NCBI GenBank assembly: GCA_017860395.1
Contig: JAGDMC010000098.1
Span: 1 to 6,017 of the forward strand
Reading direction: 5' to 3'
DNA length: 6,017 nucleotides
From: Bacteroidota bacterium
GTDB lineage: Bacteria; Bacteroidota; Bacteroidia; Bacteroidales; UBA932
Positions within the stretch are counted from its first letter, which is position 1. Each line of letters begins with the position of its first letter. A program made the translations under genes and the position numbers. Shown here piece after piece: positions 1-6,017 of this stretch. Under the pieces are notes generated by a model. The model was not told where the DNA came from and did no database searches. It saw only the letters and a program-made list of their open reading frames with translations.

Positions 1-680
1 TCCTGTACTCCGGTAGCACCTGCATTGTTAAATGCATATCCCTCAACTCCTATTACACGGATTTTAGGGAACCCTTCTACTAAATTCATACACTTCTTAA
101 AATTGTCCATATAATTTGAGCAACAGAAGTTCCCGGTAGTAGTGAGCGACCTTAGCGGGTCAAAATCAAATGAAGCACGTACTGAATCGGCTTTAATGCC
201 TTGTGCTTTAACAACGGCTATAAAAGATTCGATAATTGCAGGAGTCTCGCATGAGCATCCCTCGAAATTTACTTCGGTTTTCGAAAGGTCAATACCTTTA
301 AGAAGAACCTCCATTTTGCTTTGTGAAATAGCTTTTTTGCCATTTATGCAGAATGCTACTGATTCTACTCCTTTTTTCAGACCATCCACTGCCTGGGCAT
401 TTGCTTTCTCGAAACTCTCCCAGGCGCAATAGCCCTGGCGAACAAGCCAATTGTTCCTTTTGCTGGTACCTCTCACGAATGGAAAAGCCCCCGGAACAGT
501 ACCCAAATGTTTAAGATTTGTTAAATCTTCGGCACGATAGTAAGGGCGTACTGAAAACCCCTCCATTGTTTTCCATACGAGTTTTTTCTCGTAATCGGCG
601 CCCTTTAGATCTTTAGTTATCACCTCTTCCCATTGTTGAGTGGAAACAGGTGGAAACTCAGCAAATAATTTTTCTGCCAT
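1..680 (-). CDS. mutA: Methylmalonyl-CoA mutase small (beta) subunit, N-terminal part
   Basis: This is the small, non-catalytic subunit of the adenosylcobalamin-dependent mutase that interconverts succinyl-CoA and (R)-methylmalonyl-CoA, a step in propionate production in Bacteroidota; it pairs in the cytoplasm with the catalytic MutB. The reading frame is open from an ATG at 680 to the left edge, giving 226 full codons. The protein begins MAEKLFAEFPPVSTQQWEEV. Family signatures I can see are the KDLKGADYEKKLVWKT stretch (about residues 23-38), the following EGFSVRPYYRAEDL block (40-53), and GYAFNNAGATGVQ at the window edge, which corresponds to the HNAGAT-type segment of the mutase barrel. 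A small subunit is usually a little over 600 residues, so about two thirds is missing beyond the edge. The large subunit mutB is expected downstream, outside the window, but is not seen. The small-subunit call rests on the N-terminal sequence, which resembles Bacteroides MutA more than MutB. Confidence 0.92.
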   Translation of the reverse strand, partial: MAEKLFAEFPPVSTQQWEEVITKDLKGADYEKKLVWKTMEGFSVRPYYRAEDLTNLKHLGTVPGAFPFVRGTSKRNNWLVRQGYCAWESFEKANAQAVDGLKKGVESVAFCINGKKAISQSKMEVLLKGIDLSKTEVNFEGCSCETPAIIESFIAVVKAQGIKADSVRASFDFDPLRSLTTTGNFCCSNYMDNFKKCMNLVEGFPKIRVIGVEGYAFNNAGATGVQ

Positions 681-704
681 ATTTGTTATTTTAATTATTG
701 AAAG

Positions 705-725
705 TTGCCAAAATTAATTCGGCAA
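705..725. repeat. Imperfect 21-base palindrome over the mutA promoter candidates
   Basis: The arms TTGCC (705-709) and GGCAA (721-725) are perfect inverted repeats, with partial further symmetry in the A/T-rich centre (16 of 21 positions match the reverse complement). It lies across one candidate -7 element and touches the other, a position that would suit an operator. A/T-rich sequence produces such symmetry by chance fairly often, so function is only a suggestion. Confidence 0.25.
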
Positions 726-730
726 AGGTA
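709..730 (-). promoter_or_regulatory. Candidate mutA promoter: two overlapping-region TAnnTTTG -7 elements
   Basis: Read on the minus strand, TACCTTTG (730 to 723) and TAATTTTG (716 to 709) both match the Bacteroidota primary-sigma -7 consensus TAnnTTTG exactly. They would give short leaders of very roughly 20-40 bases before the mutA ATG at 680. Neither has a TTG at the usual -33 distance: the first has TTT/GTT there, the second has nothing similar. Which one is used, or whether both are, cannot be told from sequence. Confidence 0.45.
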
Positions 731-809
731 TAAATTCTTTCCTCATATTAAACCTTTTTGCTGCTTTTTAGTCCTATAAGCAGATTCACAATTTAAAAAC
801 AATAAAGTA

Positions 810-1373
810 ATGAAAAAAGTATCTATTTTATTGACAATGTTGACCATAGCGTTAACAATGTCTGCTCAGCAGCAAAATATCCAGTTTCACAAACAAGGCA
901 TGATGAAAGCCAATCCTGAGATGATGAAATCTCAGCTTACACCGGATCAGCAAAAACAAGTAGCCGAATTGAAGCTAAAACATCAAAAAGAGACTCTTCA
1001 GATCAACAATGAGCTTAATGAGAAAACAGCTCAGCTTAAGACACTTCAGCAAATTGATAAGCCAAACCTTAAAGACATCAATTCAAAAATTGACGAAATT
1101 TCGGCTTTGCAAAACAAGAAAATGAAGGCAATGGCTGCACACAGAAATAGCGTAAGGTCTTTATTGACAGAAGAACAAAGAATTCATTTTGACCTAAGAA
1201 TGGGTAAAGGTGAAATGCAAGGCAAGATGGGTAAGATGGAAAAAATGGGCAAAATGAGAAAAATGGATTGCAAAGATTGTAATATGGAAGGTCCAAAAAT
1301 GGAAGGAACTCCAATGGCAGGCCATGGCATGATGCACAAAGAAGCAGAAGCTCCAAAGGCTCAGACAAAATAA
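810..1373 (+). CDS. Exported Spy/CpxP-like protein with a Met-rich, CxxC-containing tail
   Basis: This small protein (187 residues) looks like a periplasmic Spy/CpxP-type chaperone or heavy-metal sensor. It starts with a signal peptide (MKK, then a hydrophobic stretch at about 4-18, likely cut after SA19). No lipobox cysteine is present, so it should be soluble in the periplasm. Two motifs of the LTxxQ type are visible, LTPDQQKQV (43-51) and LLTEEQRIHF (118-127), separated by a charged helical region rich in Lys, Glu and Gln. This spacing fits the helical cradle of the family. The C-terminal part (131-187) has 12 Met between 131 and 175, a CxxC at 154-157 and His at 172 and 176, which suggests binding of a soft metal such as Cu(I). 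Metal binding is inferred. It stands alone between a divergent mutA and a convergent lptB. I see no exact TAnnTTTG upstream, so it may need an alternative sigma factor or an activator. The start is supported by the signal peptide. Confidence 0.75.
   Translation: MKKVSILLTMLTIALTMSAQQQNIQFHKQGMMKANPEMMKSQLTPDQQKQVAELKLKHQKETLQINNELNEKTAQLKTLQQIDKPNLKDINSKIDEISALQNKKMKAMAAHRNSVRSLLTEEQRIHFDLRMGKGEMQGKMGKMEKMGKMRKMDCKDCNMEGPKMEGTPMAGHGMMHKEAEAPKAQTK
1221..1265 (+). repeat. Five 9-base in-frame repeats encoding xKM
   Basis: Inside the Spy-like gene, residues 138-152 consist of five consecutive tripeptides ending in Lys-Met (GKM, GKM, EKM, GKM, RKM). At DNA level the ATG recurs every 9 bases (1227, 1236, 1245, 1254, 1263), with A-rich codons between. 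The copies differ in codon choice (ggc/ggt, aag/aaa), so they are degenerate rather than freshly duplicated. A 9-base period could expand or contract without changing the frame. Confidence 0.8.
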
Positions 1374-1404
1374 ATGGTTAATGTTAATTCAAAATGAACG
1401 GCCG

Positions 1405-1432
1405 GGGGAGGGGAGATTATTCTCCTTTCTCC
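1405..1432 (+). terminator. G-rich hairpin at the convergent end of the Spy-like gene and lptB
   Basis: Bases 1405-1416 can pair with 1421-1432 around a TTAT loop. Five pairs next to the loop (GGAGA/TCTCC, plus the outer A-T and G-C pairs) are Watson-Crick and the others are G-U on the plus-strand RNA. On the minus-strand RNA those G-U pairs become A-C mismatches, so the stem is stronger for the rightward transcript from the Spy-like gene. No proper U-run follows, and the right arm lies inside the last codons of lptB. This is a weak terminator candidate. Confidence 0.35.
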
Positions 1433-2298
1433 AGTTCGTTTGCCTGATTGCCATAGTTTAGCATATCGGCTCCGGTATTGTTGATATTTTTTAGTTTAGG
1501 TAATGTCGTCTTAGTTTTCTCGTCTTTATCAGCAGTATCGGTGCCGGTATCTTTTTTTCTCGTTTTAAGAACAGCTTTTCTTAGTTCAAAATTCTCCCCA
1601 AGATATTTCTTTCTCACCTCCGGGTTATTTGCCAAAACTTCGGCTGACCCGCTCTCAAGAATACTCCCTTCGTATAAAAGATAGGCACGGTCTGTTATTG
1701 CAAGAGTTTCGTGGACATTGTGGTCGGTAATAATTATGCCAATATTCTTTGTTTTAAGATTGGCAATGATGTGCTGAATATCTTCTACTGCTATAGGGTC
1801 AACTCCGGCAAAAGGTTCGTCAAGAAGTATGAATTTTGGATCAATTGCCAATGCTCTTGCAATTTCGCATCTTCGCCTCTCCCCTCCGGAAAGCTGGATT
1901 CCATAACTCTTGCGCACTTTTTGCAGGCCAAACTCATCAATAAGTATTTCAAGCCTCTCCATCCTCTCTTTTTTTGTGTAGTCGTGAAGCTCCATCACCG
2001 CAAGAATATTGTTTTCAACACTTAATTTGCGAAATACAGATGCCTCCTGGGCAAGATATCCCAACCCTTTTTGTGCCCTCATATACATTGGGAGTCCGGT
2101 GATTTCTTCGTCGTCAAGAAATATTTTCCCTGAATTTGGTTTAATGAGTCCGGTTATCATATAAAAACTGGTCGTTTTACCGGCACCGTTTGGCCCAAGC
2201 AAACCAACAATCTCTCCCTGTTCAACCTCAATTGAAACACCTTTTACGACAGTCCTTATTCCGTATTTTTTTACAAGATTGCTACAATGTAATCGCAT
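1417..2298 (-). CDS. lptB: LPS export ABC transporter ATP-binding protein LptB, with C-terminal extension
   Basis: LptB is the cytoplasmic ATPase that, with LptF and LptG, extracts LPS from the inner membrane and drives it over the Lpt bridge to the outer membrane. All ABC motifs are intact: Walker A GPNGAGKT (35-42), Q-loop Gln84, signature LSGGE (136-140), Walker B ILLDEP (157-162) with catalytic Glu161, D-loop near GVD (165-167) and switch His193. The [11 protein letters not shown] and YLGENFEL segments are typical of LptB rather than of amino-acid (LivF/LivG) ATPases. Family members usually end near residue 241; here about 52 more residues follow (242-293), rich in Lys, Asp, Thr and Asn and likely disordered. 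The start is the ATG at 2298, 18 bases after the dnaX stop, with no promoter visible in the gap, so it is probably co-transcribed with dnaX. No lptC, lptA or lptFG is seen in the window. Confidence 0.93.
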   Translation of the reverse strand: MRLHCSNLVKKYGIRTVVKGVSIEVEQGEIVGLLGPNGAGKTTSFYMITGLIKPNSGKIFLDDEEITGLPMYMRAQKGLGYLAQEASVFRKLSVENNILAVMELHDYTKKERMERLEILIDEFGLQKVRKSYGIQLSGGERRRCEIARALAIDPKFILLDEPFAGVDPIAVEDIQHIIANLKTKNIGIIITDHNVHETLAITDRAYLLYEGSILESGSAEVLANNPEVRKKYLGENFELRKAVLKTRKKDTGTDTADKDEKTKTTLPKLKNINNTGADMLNYGNQANELEKGE

Positions 2299-2316
2299 AT
2301 TGTTTTATTTAGGCCC

Positions 2317-4050
2317 TTACTTAAGCTCGAGTTTAAGATCTTTTTGAAGTTCCCGCATTTCGGGATAATTTTCAAGCAGAAACTTAGCCTTCTCTTCGGG
2401 CATATATAATTTAGTCTCTTTTGTTTCTTCGGCAGATTCCACTTCAACAATAAGTTCAATGAAACGGTTGTCCAGTTTGTCGCGAAGAAAAGCGAGCAGC
2501 CTGGTTTTACAATTTTTCTCTATCCATGACTTTTGCAAATCGTTCACGACACGGAAATGAATCGTTTTGTCTGCATCCAGTTTCGGTTTAATTTGTGAAA
2601 TTGCAGTCTTAAGTCTTGGAAGCGATTTTTCTGCCTCTGCCATCTCTTCCCATACTTTCTCAAGCATCTCAAAGTCAAATTCAGATTCTCCCGATTCTTT
2701 GGGTTTTTCCTGTTCTGCCTTTACGCTTTTCTCTTCCACTTTCTTGATCATTCCCTTAATTGAAGGTGTCGAGGGGATATATGTGTTTTTTGGCTGAGCA
2801 GCCGGTATCTCTTCCTTTGGAGTTTCCTTTTCCACTGCAGGTTCTTCCTTCTTCTCGTGAACTTCGGCTACTGCGGTTTTTTCCGGTTTCACCGTTACTT
2901 CTACTGGTTTATCAGATACTTTAGGTTCTGGAATAGAATCCGGGACAACTTCCTGAGGGGTATTGATTCTTGCAAGTTTAACCAGGGCAAACTCTATATG
3001 GAGCCGCTGGTTGCCGCTCTGCTTGAATCCTGCTTCACAGGTTGTTGTAATATTAAGTGCGTTATAGAGAAAGTTGACAGGGCAATTCCGGGATTGCTCC
3101 ACATATTTTTCGATTAAAGAAGGAGCAAGTTCAAGCAATTTTGCACTTCTCTCATCTTTGCAAATAAGTAAGTCCCTCAGGTGCGTGCTTAAGCCGCCTA
3201 TGAAATGAAGGGCATTGAATCCCTTTGAAAGAATCTCATCAAAAATGAGAAGGGCATCTGTATGCTCCCCTGCAAGAAGATGGTTTGTAAGCCGGATATA
3301 ATACTCGTAGTCGAGTACATTCAGGTTTGAAATAACCTGATCGTATGTAATGTTTTCTCCGCAGAAAGCAACAGACTGGTCGAAAAGAGTGAGAGCATCC
3401 CTCATCGCACCATCCGCTTTTCGCGCAATAATGTGCATGGCTTCGGTTTCAATCTTTATCTTCTCTCTTTCTGCAATCTGAGTAAGGTTCCTCACTATGT
3501 CTTCAACCGATATTCTGTTGAAATCATATGTCTGACATCTTGAAAGTATGGTGGGAATTATCTTATGCTTCTCTGTTGTTGCAAGAATGAAAATTGCATG
3601 AGCAGGCGGCTCTTCAAGTGTTTTCAGAAAAGCGTTGAAGGCCGAAGGAGACAGCATGTGCACCTCATCAATGATATAAACGCTGTATTTTCCAATCTGA
3701 GGAGGGATTCGTACCTTTTCATTCAAAAGGCGGATGTCATCCACAGAGTTGTTTGATGCCGCATCCAGCTCGTGAATGGAAAAAGAACGCGATTCGTCAA
3801 AAGCGATGCAGGATTCGCATACTCCGCACGGATCCATATTTTCCGATAGGTTTAGACAATTAATTGTCTTTGCGAATATGCGCGCACTGGTAGTTTTCCC
3901 TACTCCGCGGGGCCCGCAAAAGAGGTATGCGTGTGCAAGCTGGTTTTTGAGAATAGAATTTTTAAGAGTTTTTGCGATATTCTCCTGTCCAATAAGCGTC
4001 TCAAAACTTGTTGGTCTGTACTTTCTGGCCGAAACTATAAATCTTTCCAT
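2317..4050 (-). CDS. dnaX: DNA polymerase III subunit gamma/tau
   Basis: DnaX is the ATPase of the clamp loader, which places the beta clamp on primed DNA and, in its long tau form, ties the loader to the polymerase. Numbered from the ATG at 4050 (577 residues), it shows: the N-terminal SARKYRP motif (7-13), Walker A GPRGVGKT (46-53), zinc-binding Cys 65, 75, 78 and 81, Walker B IIDEVH (126-131), and the SRC motif with its arginine finger (170-172). A Glu/Lys/Pro/Val-rich linker covers about 363-457, and a C-terminal domain of about 120 residues follows, as expected for tau. The frame stays open 9 bases further up to a TTG at 4059, but the ATG is preferred because MERFIVSARKYRP matches the usual family N terminus and the TTG lies inside a promoter -7 element. 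It heads a likely dnaX-lptB transcript. The E. coli-type programmed frameshift that makes gamma is not evident. Confidence 0.96.
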   Translation of the reverse strand: MERFIVSARKYRPTSFETLIGQENIAKTLKNSILKNQLAHAYLFCGPRGVGKTTSARIFAKTINCLNLSENMDPCGVCESCIAFDESRSFSIHELDAASNNSVDDIRLLNEKVRIPPQIGKYSVYIIDEVHMLSPSAFNAFLKTLEEPPAHAIFILATTEKHKIIPTILSRCQTYDFNRISVEDIVRNLTQIAEREKIKIETEAMHIIARKADGAMRDALTLFDQSVAFCGENITYDQVISNLNVLDYEYYIRLTNHLLAGEHTDALLIFDEILSKGFNALHFIGGLSTHLRDLLICKDERSAKLLELAPSLIEKYVEQSRNCPVNFLYNALNITTTCEAGFKQSGNQRLHIEFALVKLARINTPQEVVPDSIPEPKVSDKPVEVTVKPEKTAVAEVHEKKEEPAVEKETPKEEIPAAQPKNTYIPSTPSIKGMIKKVEEKSVKAEQEKPKESGESEFDFEMLEKVWEEMAEAEKSLPRLKTAISQIKPKLDADKTIHFRVVNDLQKSWIEKNCKTRLLAFLRDKLDNRFIELIVEVESAEETKETKLYMPEEKAKFLLENYPEMRELQKDLKLELK

Positions 4051-4056
4051 ACCCCA

Positions 4057-4064
4057 CAAAAGTA
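4057..4064 (-). promoter_or_regulatory. Candidate dnaX promoter -7 element (TACTTTTG)
   Basis: On the minus strand, TACTTTTG (4064 to 4057) matches TAnnTTTG exactly and ends only 6 bases before the dnaX ATG at 4050. With the usual -7 spacing, transcription would start at or very near the A of the ATG, giving a leaderless or nearly leaderless mRNA. No TTG is present at the -33 distance (ATG/TGC instead), so the match is half a promoter. Confidence 0.45.
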
Positions 4065-4076
4065 AGAATTTTTATC

Positions 4077-4084
4077 TAATTTTG
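4077..4084 (+). promoter_or_regulatory. Candidate promoter -7 element (TAATTTTG) for the secreted-protein/M16 pair
   Basis: TAATTTTG matches TAnnTTTG exactly and ends 17 bases before the ATG at 4102. The expected transcript start is near 4090, leaving a leader of about 12 bases (A/C-rich, ATAACAACAATC) without a Shine-Dalgarno sequence. No TTG is found 19-21 bases upstream. That upstream stretch would fall on the dnaX -7 element and start codon. Confidence 0.45.
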
Positions 4085-4101
4085 CATCTATAACAACAAT
4101 C

Positions 4102-4959
4102 ATGATGAGACAATTATTTGCCCTTCTTTTTTCCTTTTTTGTCATCACAAATCCCTCTTACGGACAGGAGATTTTTGGCAAGGCCAAGAACAATTTCCGG
4201 AACTTCGCCGGCAAGACCACCATGGTTGTTGCAAATTCAACTGATTTTACCGATCTCTCAATCATGGATGCAGTAAAAACGGGGTGGAAAATATCTCCGT
4301 TTGAAATTTGTACCCTATCCGAGTTTGAAAAGTTAAAAACCGATACCTCTTATTATTTTCTGATGAGAGTGGATGGAAAGTTCAAAAAAGAAGGAGAGGC
4401 AAAGATTGAATATCTCACACTTGTAAAAGGTGGCCCGGAATCAAAAAAAGGAATTTCTAAAATGTATGAGATTGCTACTCTTCCGCTTCAGGCCATTGGT
4501 GACGAGTCCGGTGAGGCATTCTTTTTTATCCCTGCGTATATAGATATCATTCAGAGTCATGTAATAAATGTAGGTTCGGAAATTCTTAAGGCATACGTGG
4601 GAAATTCCTTTTACAGCAACAGAATTGACAATGCAGGGGATAAAAAAATCATATTTGACAAAGAAGATTTGGGCTTTGAACTTGATCCGGCAGAAGCAGA
4701 TACACTGTTCAGGAAAAAAGTTACAATAGGCGATGAATCCACTGTTGAAAAGGCAATTCTTGAAAGTACCGCAGAGACACTGGTTGGGTTTACGATATCT
4801 CCAAAAGGGAATTCATCGGGTTCATATTCGTATAAACTCATAATTGATGCAGAGACACATGACCTTCTTTTTTTTCGCAGACACAAGATATCCGACAGGC
4901 TTCCGAAAGGATTTACAAAGGAGGATATCAAGAGAGTCTCAATCCCTTTCAGAAAGTAA
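4102..4959 (+). CDS. Secreted protein of unknown function, upstream partner of an M16 peptidase
   Basis: I do not recognise this 285-residue protein. It has a clear signal peptide: MMRQ, a hydrophobic core at about 5-16, and a likely cut after SYG (residue 21) before QE. No cysteine lies next to the cut, so it is probably not a lipoprotein; the mature protein should be periplasmic or outside the cell. I see no further membrane helix. The mature part has alternating charged and aromatic beta-type segments and ends in a basic stretch (FTKEDIKRVSIPFRK). No catalytic motif stands out. Two ATGs lie in a row (4102 and 4105) and either could be the start. Its stop is 3 bases before the M16 peptidase ATG, so the two are almost certainly one transcript. 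It is divergent from dnaX. Composition is similar to the neighbours and nothing suggests recent transfer. Whether it assists, anchors or is cleaved by the peptidase cannot be seen. Confidence 0.85.
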   Translation: MMRQLFALLFSFFVITNPSYGQEIFGKAKNNFRNFAGKTTMVVANSTDFTDLSIMDAVKTGWKISPFEICTLSEFEKLKTDTSYYFLMRVDGKFKKEGEAKIEYLTLVKGGPESKKGISKMYEIATLPLQAIGDESGEAFFFIPAYIDIIQSHVINVGSEILKAYVGNSFYSNRIDNAGDKKIIFDKEDLGFELDPAEADTLFRKKVTIGDESTVEKAILESTAETLVGFTISPKGNSSGSYSYKLIIDAETHDLLFFRRHKISDRLPKGFTKEDIKRVSIPFRK

Positions 4960-4962
4960 CAA

Positions 4963-6017
4963 ATGACAATAATTACAAAGAAATTCGAAAACGGTCTCAG
5001 ATTTGGCTTCCGGGCTGTATCTTCTCCCGTAGCCTATCTTGCGCTTAGCGTCAAGGTTGGCACAAGAGATGAGCATCCCTCCTTAAACGGGATTGCCCAC
5101 ATGACAGAGCACATGCTCTTCAAAGGTACTACCACAAGGAGTTCTGTGAGTATAAACAACTATCTCGAGAGCCTCGGAGGGGAATTGAATGCCTATACGA
5201 CAAAGGAAGAGACCGTAATTCAGGCAACCGTACTAAAAGAAGACCTTTCAAAAGCCGTTGAACTGCTTTGTGATCTGGCCTTTAACTCAAAATTTCCCGA
5301 AAAAGAACTGGAAAAGGAGAAGGAAGTAATTCTTGAAGAGATTAAATCCTACAAAGACTCACCGTCCGAACTCATCTTCGACGATTTTGAAGAGGAGCTT
5401 TTTGGCGGCCACCCTTTGGCAGGAAACATACTTGGAACTCCAAAAAGCATAAAGAGAATTACCACAAAAGACATACGCGAATTTACCTCGTTAAACTACC
5501 GGCCGGAAAATATGAGTTTCTCAATTGTTGCCGATTTGCCTGTTGAGAAATGCGAGAAACTCGTCAGAAAATATTTTGAGCACACTGGTAAGTTGGCAAA
5601 TGCTGCTGAGATTCCAATTGTTCAGCCAATGCCACCATGTGTTGGAGGAACGGTAAAAATAATTTCCAAGAGGAGTTATCAGACACACTGCGTTGTGGGC
5701 GGCAGAGCATACAGCTTTTACGACAAACGCCGCCTTCCTCTGGCTCTTTTGACAAATATCCTTGGCGGGCCTGCTCTCAATTCCAAACTTAATCAGGTTC
5801 TCCGGGAAAAACACGCACTTGCCTACACAATTGATGCGTCTTATACTCCATTTACTGATACCGGAGTATTCTCCGTTTATTTTGGTACGGACAAATCGAG
5901 TCTCGATAAATGCATATCATTGGTAACTAAAGAATTTAACCTGCTCAAAGAGAAGGAAATATCTCCCGGAAAACTAAAGGCTGCAAAAAAACAGTTGCTT
6001 GGTCAGCTTGCAATTTC
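4963..6017 (+). CDS. M16 family zinc metallopeptidase (pitrilysin/processing-peptidase type), N-terminal part
   Basis: This is a zinc peptidase of the inverted-motif M16 family, whose members cleave peptides or targeting sequences inside a closed two-half chamber. The zinc motif HxxEH is intact as HMTEH (46-50, catalytic Glu49), followed by MLFKGT, and Glu126 lies 76 residues after His50, the normal position of the third zinc ligand. NAYTTKEE (76-83) and LEEIKSYKDSP (124-134) are also typical. Arg281 and Tyr288 in LREKHALAY have the spacing of the conserved R/Y pair in the second half, so this looks like an active single-chain type of the M16B kind (about 400-440 residues). The frame is open to the right edge after 351 codons. 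The ATG at 4963 is supported by the TIITKKFENGLRF start, normal for the family. No signal peptide is visible, so it is predicted to be cytoplasmic although its upstream partner is exported. Confidence 0.93.
   Translation, partial: MTIITKKFENGLRFGFRAVSSPVAYLALSVKVGTRDEHPSLNGIAHMTEHMLFKGTTTRSSVSINNYLESLGGELNAYTTKEETVIQATVLKEDLSKAVELLCDLAFNSKFPEKELEKEKEVILEEIKSYKDSPSELIFDDFEEELFGGHPLAGNILGTPKSIKRITTKDIREFTSLNYRPENMSFSIVADLPVEKCEKLVRKYFEHTGKLANAAEIPIVQPMPPCVGGTVKIISKRSYQTHCVVGGRAYSFYDKRRLPLALLTNILGGPALNSKLNQVLREKHALAYTIDASYTPFTDTGVFSVYFGTDKSSLDKCISLVTKEFNLLKEKEISPGKLKAAKKQLLGQLAI

Noticed and set aside
142..432. Plus-strand open frame of 96 codons.
   Set aside because: It lies wholly within the minus-strand mutA frame, whose product is clearly recognisable; the plus-strand product resembles nothing.
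758..780. TTG (758-760) followed by TATAAG (775-780) as a promoter for the Spy-like gene.
   Set aside because: The spacing is 14 bases instead of 19-21 and the second box lacks TTTG, so it fits neither the Bacteroidota consensus nor a usual sigma-70 promoter.
681..809. Riboswitch (cobalamin) upstream of the B12-dependent mutA.
   Set aside because: The gap is only 129 bases, is A/T-rich and shows no B12-box-like conserved stretch; there is too little room for a full cobalamin riboswitch on a short leader.
1078..1368. Minus-strand open frame opposite the Spy-like gene.
   Set aside because: Its Cys/Phe/Pro/Leu-rich product is what the reverse of A-rich Lys/Met codons gives; the plus strand has a signal peptide and LTxxQ-type motifs.
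2877..2882. Run of six A on the dnaX coding strand (GGAAAAAACC) as a programmed frameshift site for making the gamma form.
   Set aside because: In the dnaX frame it reads GAA AAA ACC, which does not form an X-XXY-YYZ slippery heptamer, and six A is shorter than the long A-run used for slippage in Thermus. It lies in a Lys/Glu-rich linker where A-runs are expected.
4051..4059. A longer dnaX start at a TTG (4059), adding Met-Trp-Gly before the ATG.
   Set aside because: The ATG at 4050 gives the usual family N terminus MERFIVSARKYRP, and the TTG falls inside the candidate -7 element TACTTTTG, so it may not even be transcribed.
4611..4931. Minus-strand open frame of 106 codons opposite the unknown secreted protein.
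   Set aside because: It is a shadow: Ser/Leu-rich, with no leader features, and the plus strand frame has a signal peptide and tight spacing to the M16 gene.
5521..5814. Minus-strand open frames opposite the M16 peptidase.
   Set aside because: The plus strand codes continuous M16 sequence through this part, including the R/Y motif.

Overview
The window is ordinary chromosomal sequence from a member of the Bacteroidota, most likely a Bacteroidales-like bacterium. The evidence is: a two-gene type methylmalonyl-CoA mutase small subunit that reads like the Bacteroides family; a DnaX starting MERFIVSARKYRP; an LptB ABC ATPase; several copies of the Bacteroidota promoter -7 element TAnnTTTG; A/T-rich leaders with no Shine-Dalgarno sequence; and moderate to low GC. 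The species cannot be named from this sequence.

Layout from left to right. (1) 1-680, minus: the N-terminal 226 codons of methylmalonyl-CoA mutase small subunit (mutA), cut by the left edge. (2) 681-809: a divergent intergenic region with two exact TAnnTTTG elements pointing into mutA and an imperfect palindrome over them. (3) 810-1373, plus: a small exported Spy/CpxP-like protein with a methionine-rich tail containing a CxxC. (4) 1374-1416: a short convergent gap with a G-rich hairpin running into the end of lptB. (5) 1417-2298 and 2317-4050, both minus: lptB directly downstream of dnaX with an 18-base gap, probably one transcript. (6) 4051-4101: a very compact divergent promoter region between dnaX and the next gene, with one exact TAnnTTTG on each strand. 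(7) 4102-4959, plus: a secreted protein of unknown function. (8) 4963-6017, plus: an M16 zinc peptidase starting 3 bases after that gene and cut by the right edge.

The genes serve separate housekeeping roles: propionate/succinate metabolism (mutA), envelope stress or metal handling (Spy-like), LPS export (lptB), DNA polymerase III clamp loading (dnaX) and proteolysis (M16). The only pairs likely to be co-transcribed are dnaX-lptB and the unknown secreted protein with the M16 peptidase. I saw no mobile element, CRISPR array, tRNA, rRNA, toxin-antitoxin or defence gene. I do not find a new multi-gene system here. The items most worth a second look are the Met/Cys/His-rich tail of the Spy-like protein, the uncharacterised secreted partner of the M16 peptidase, and the tight dnaX divergent promoter.
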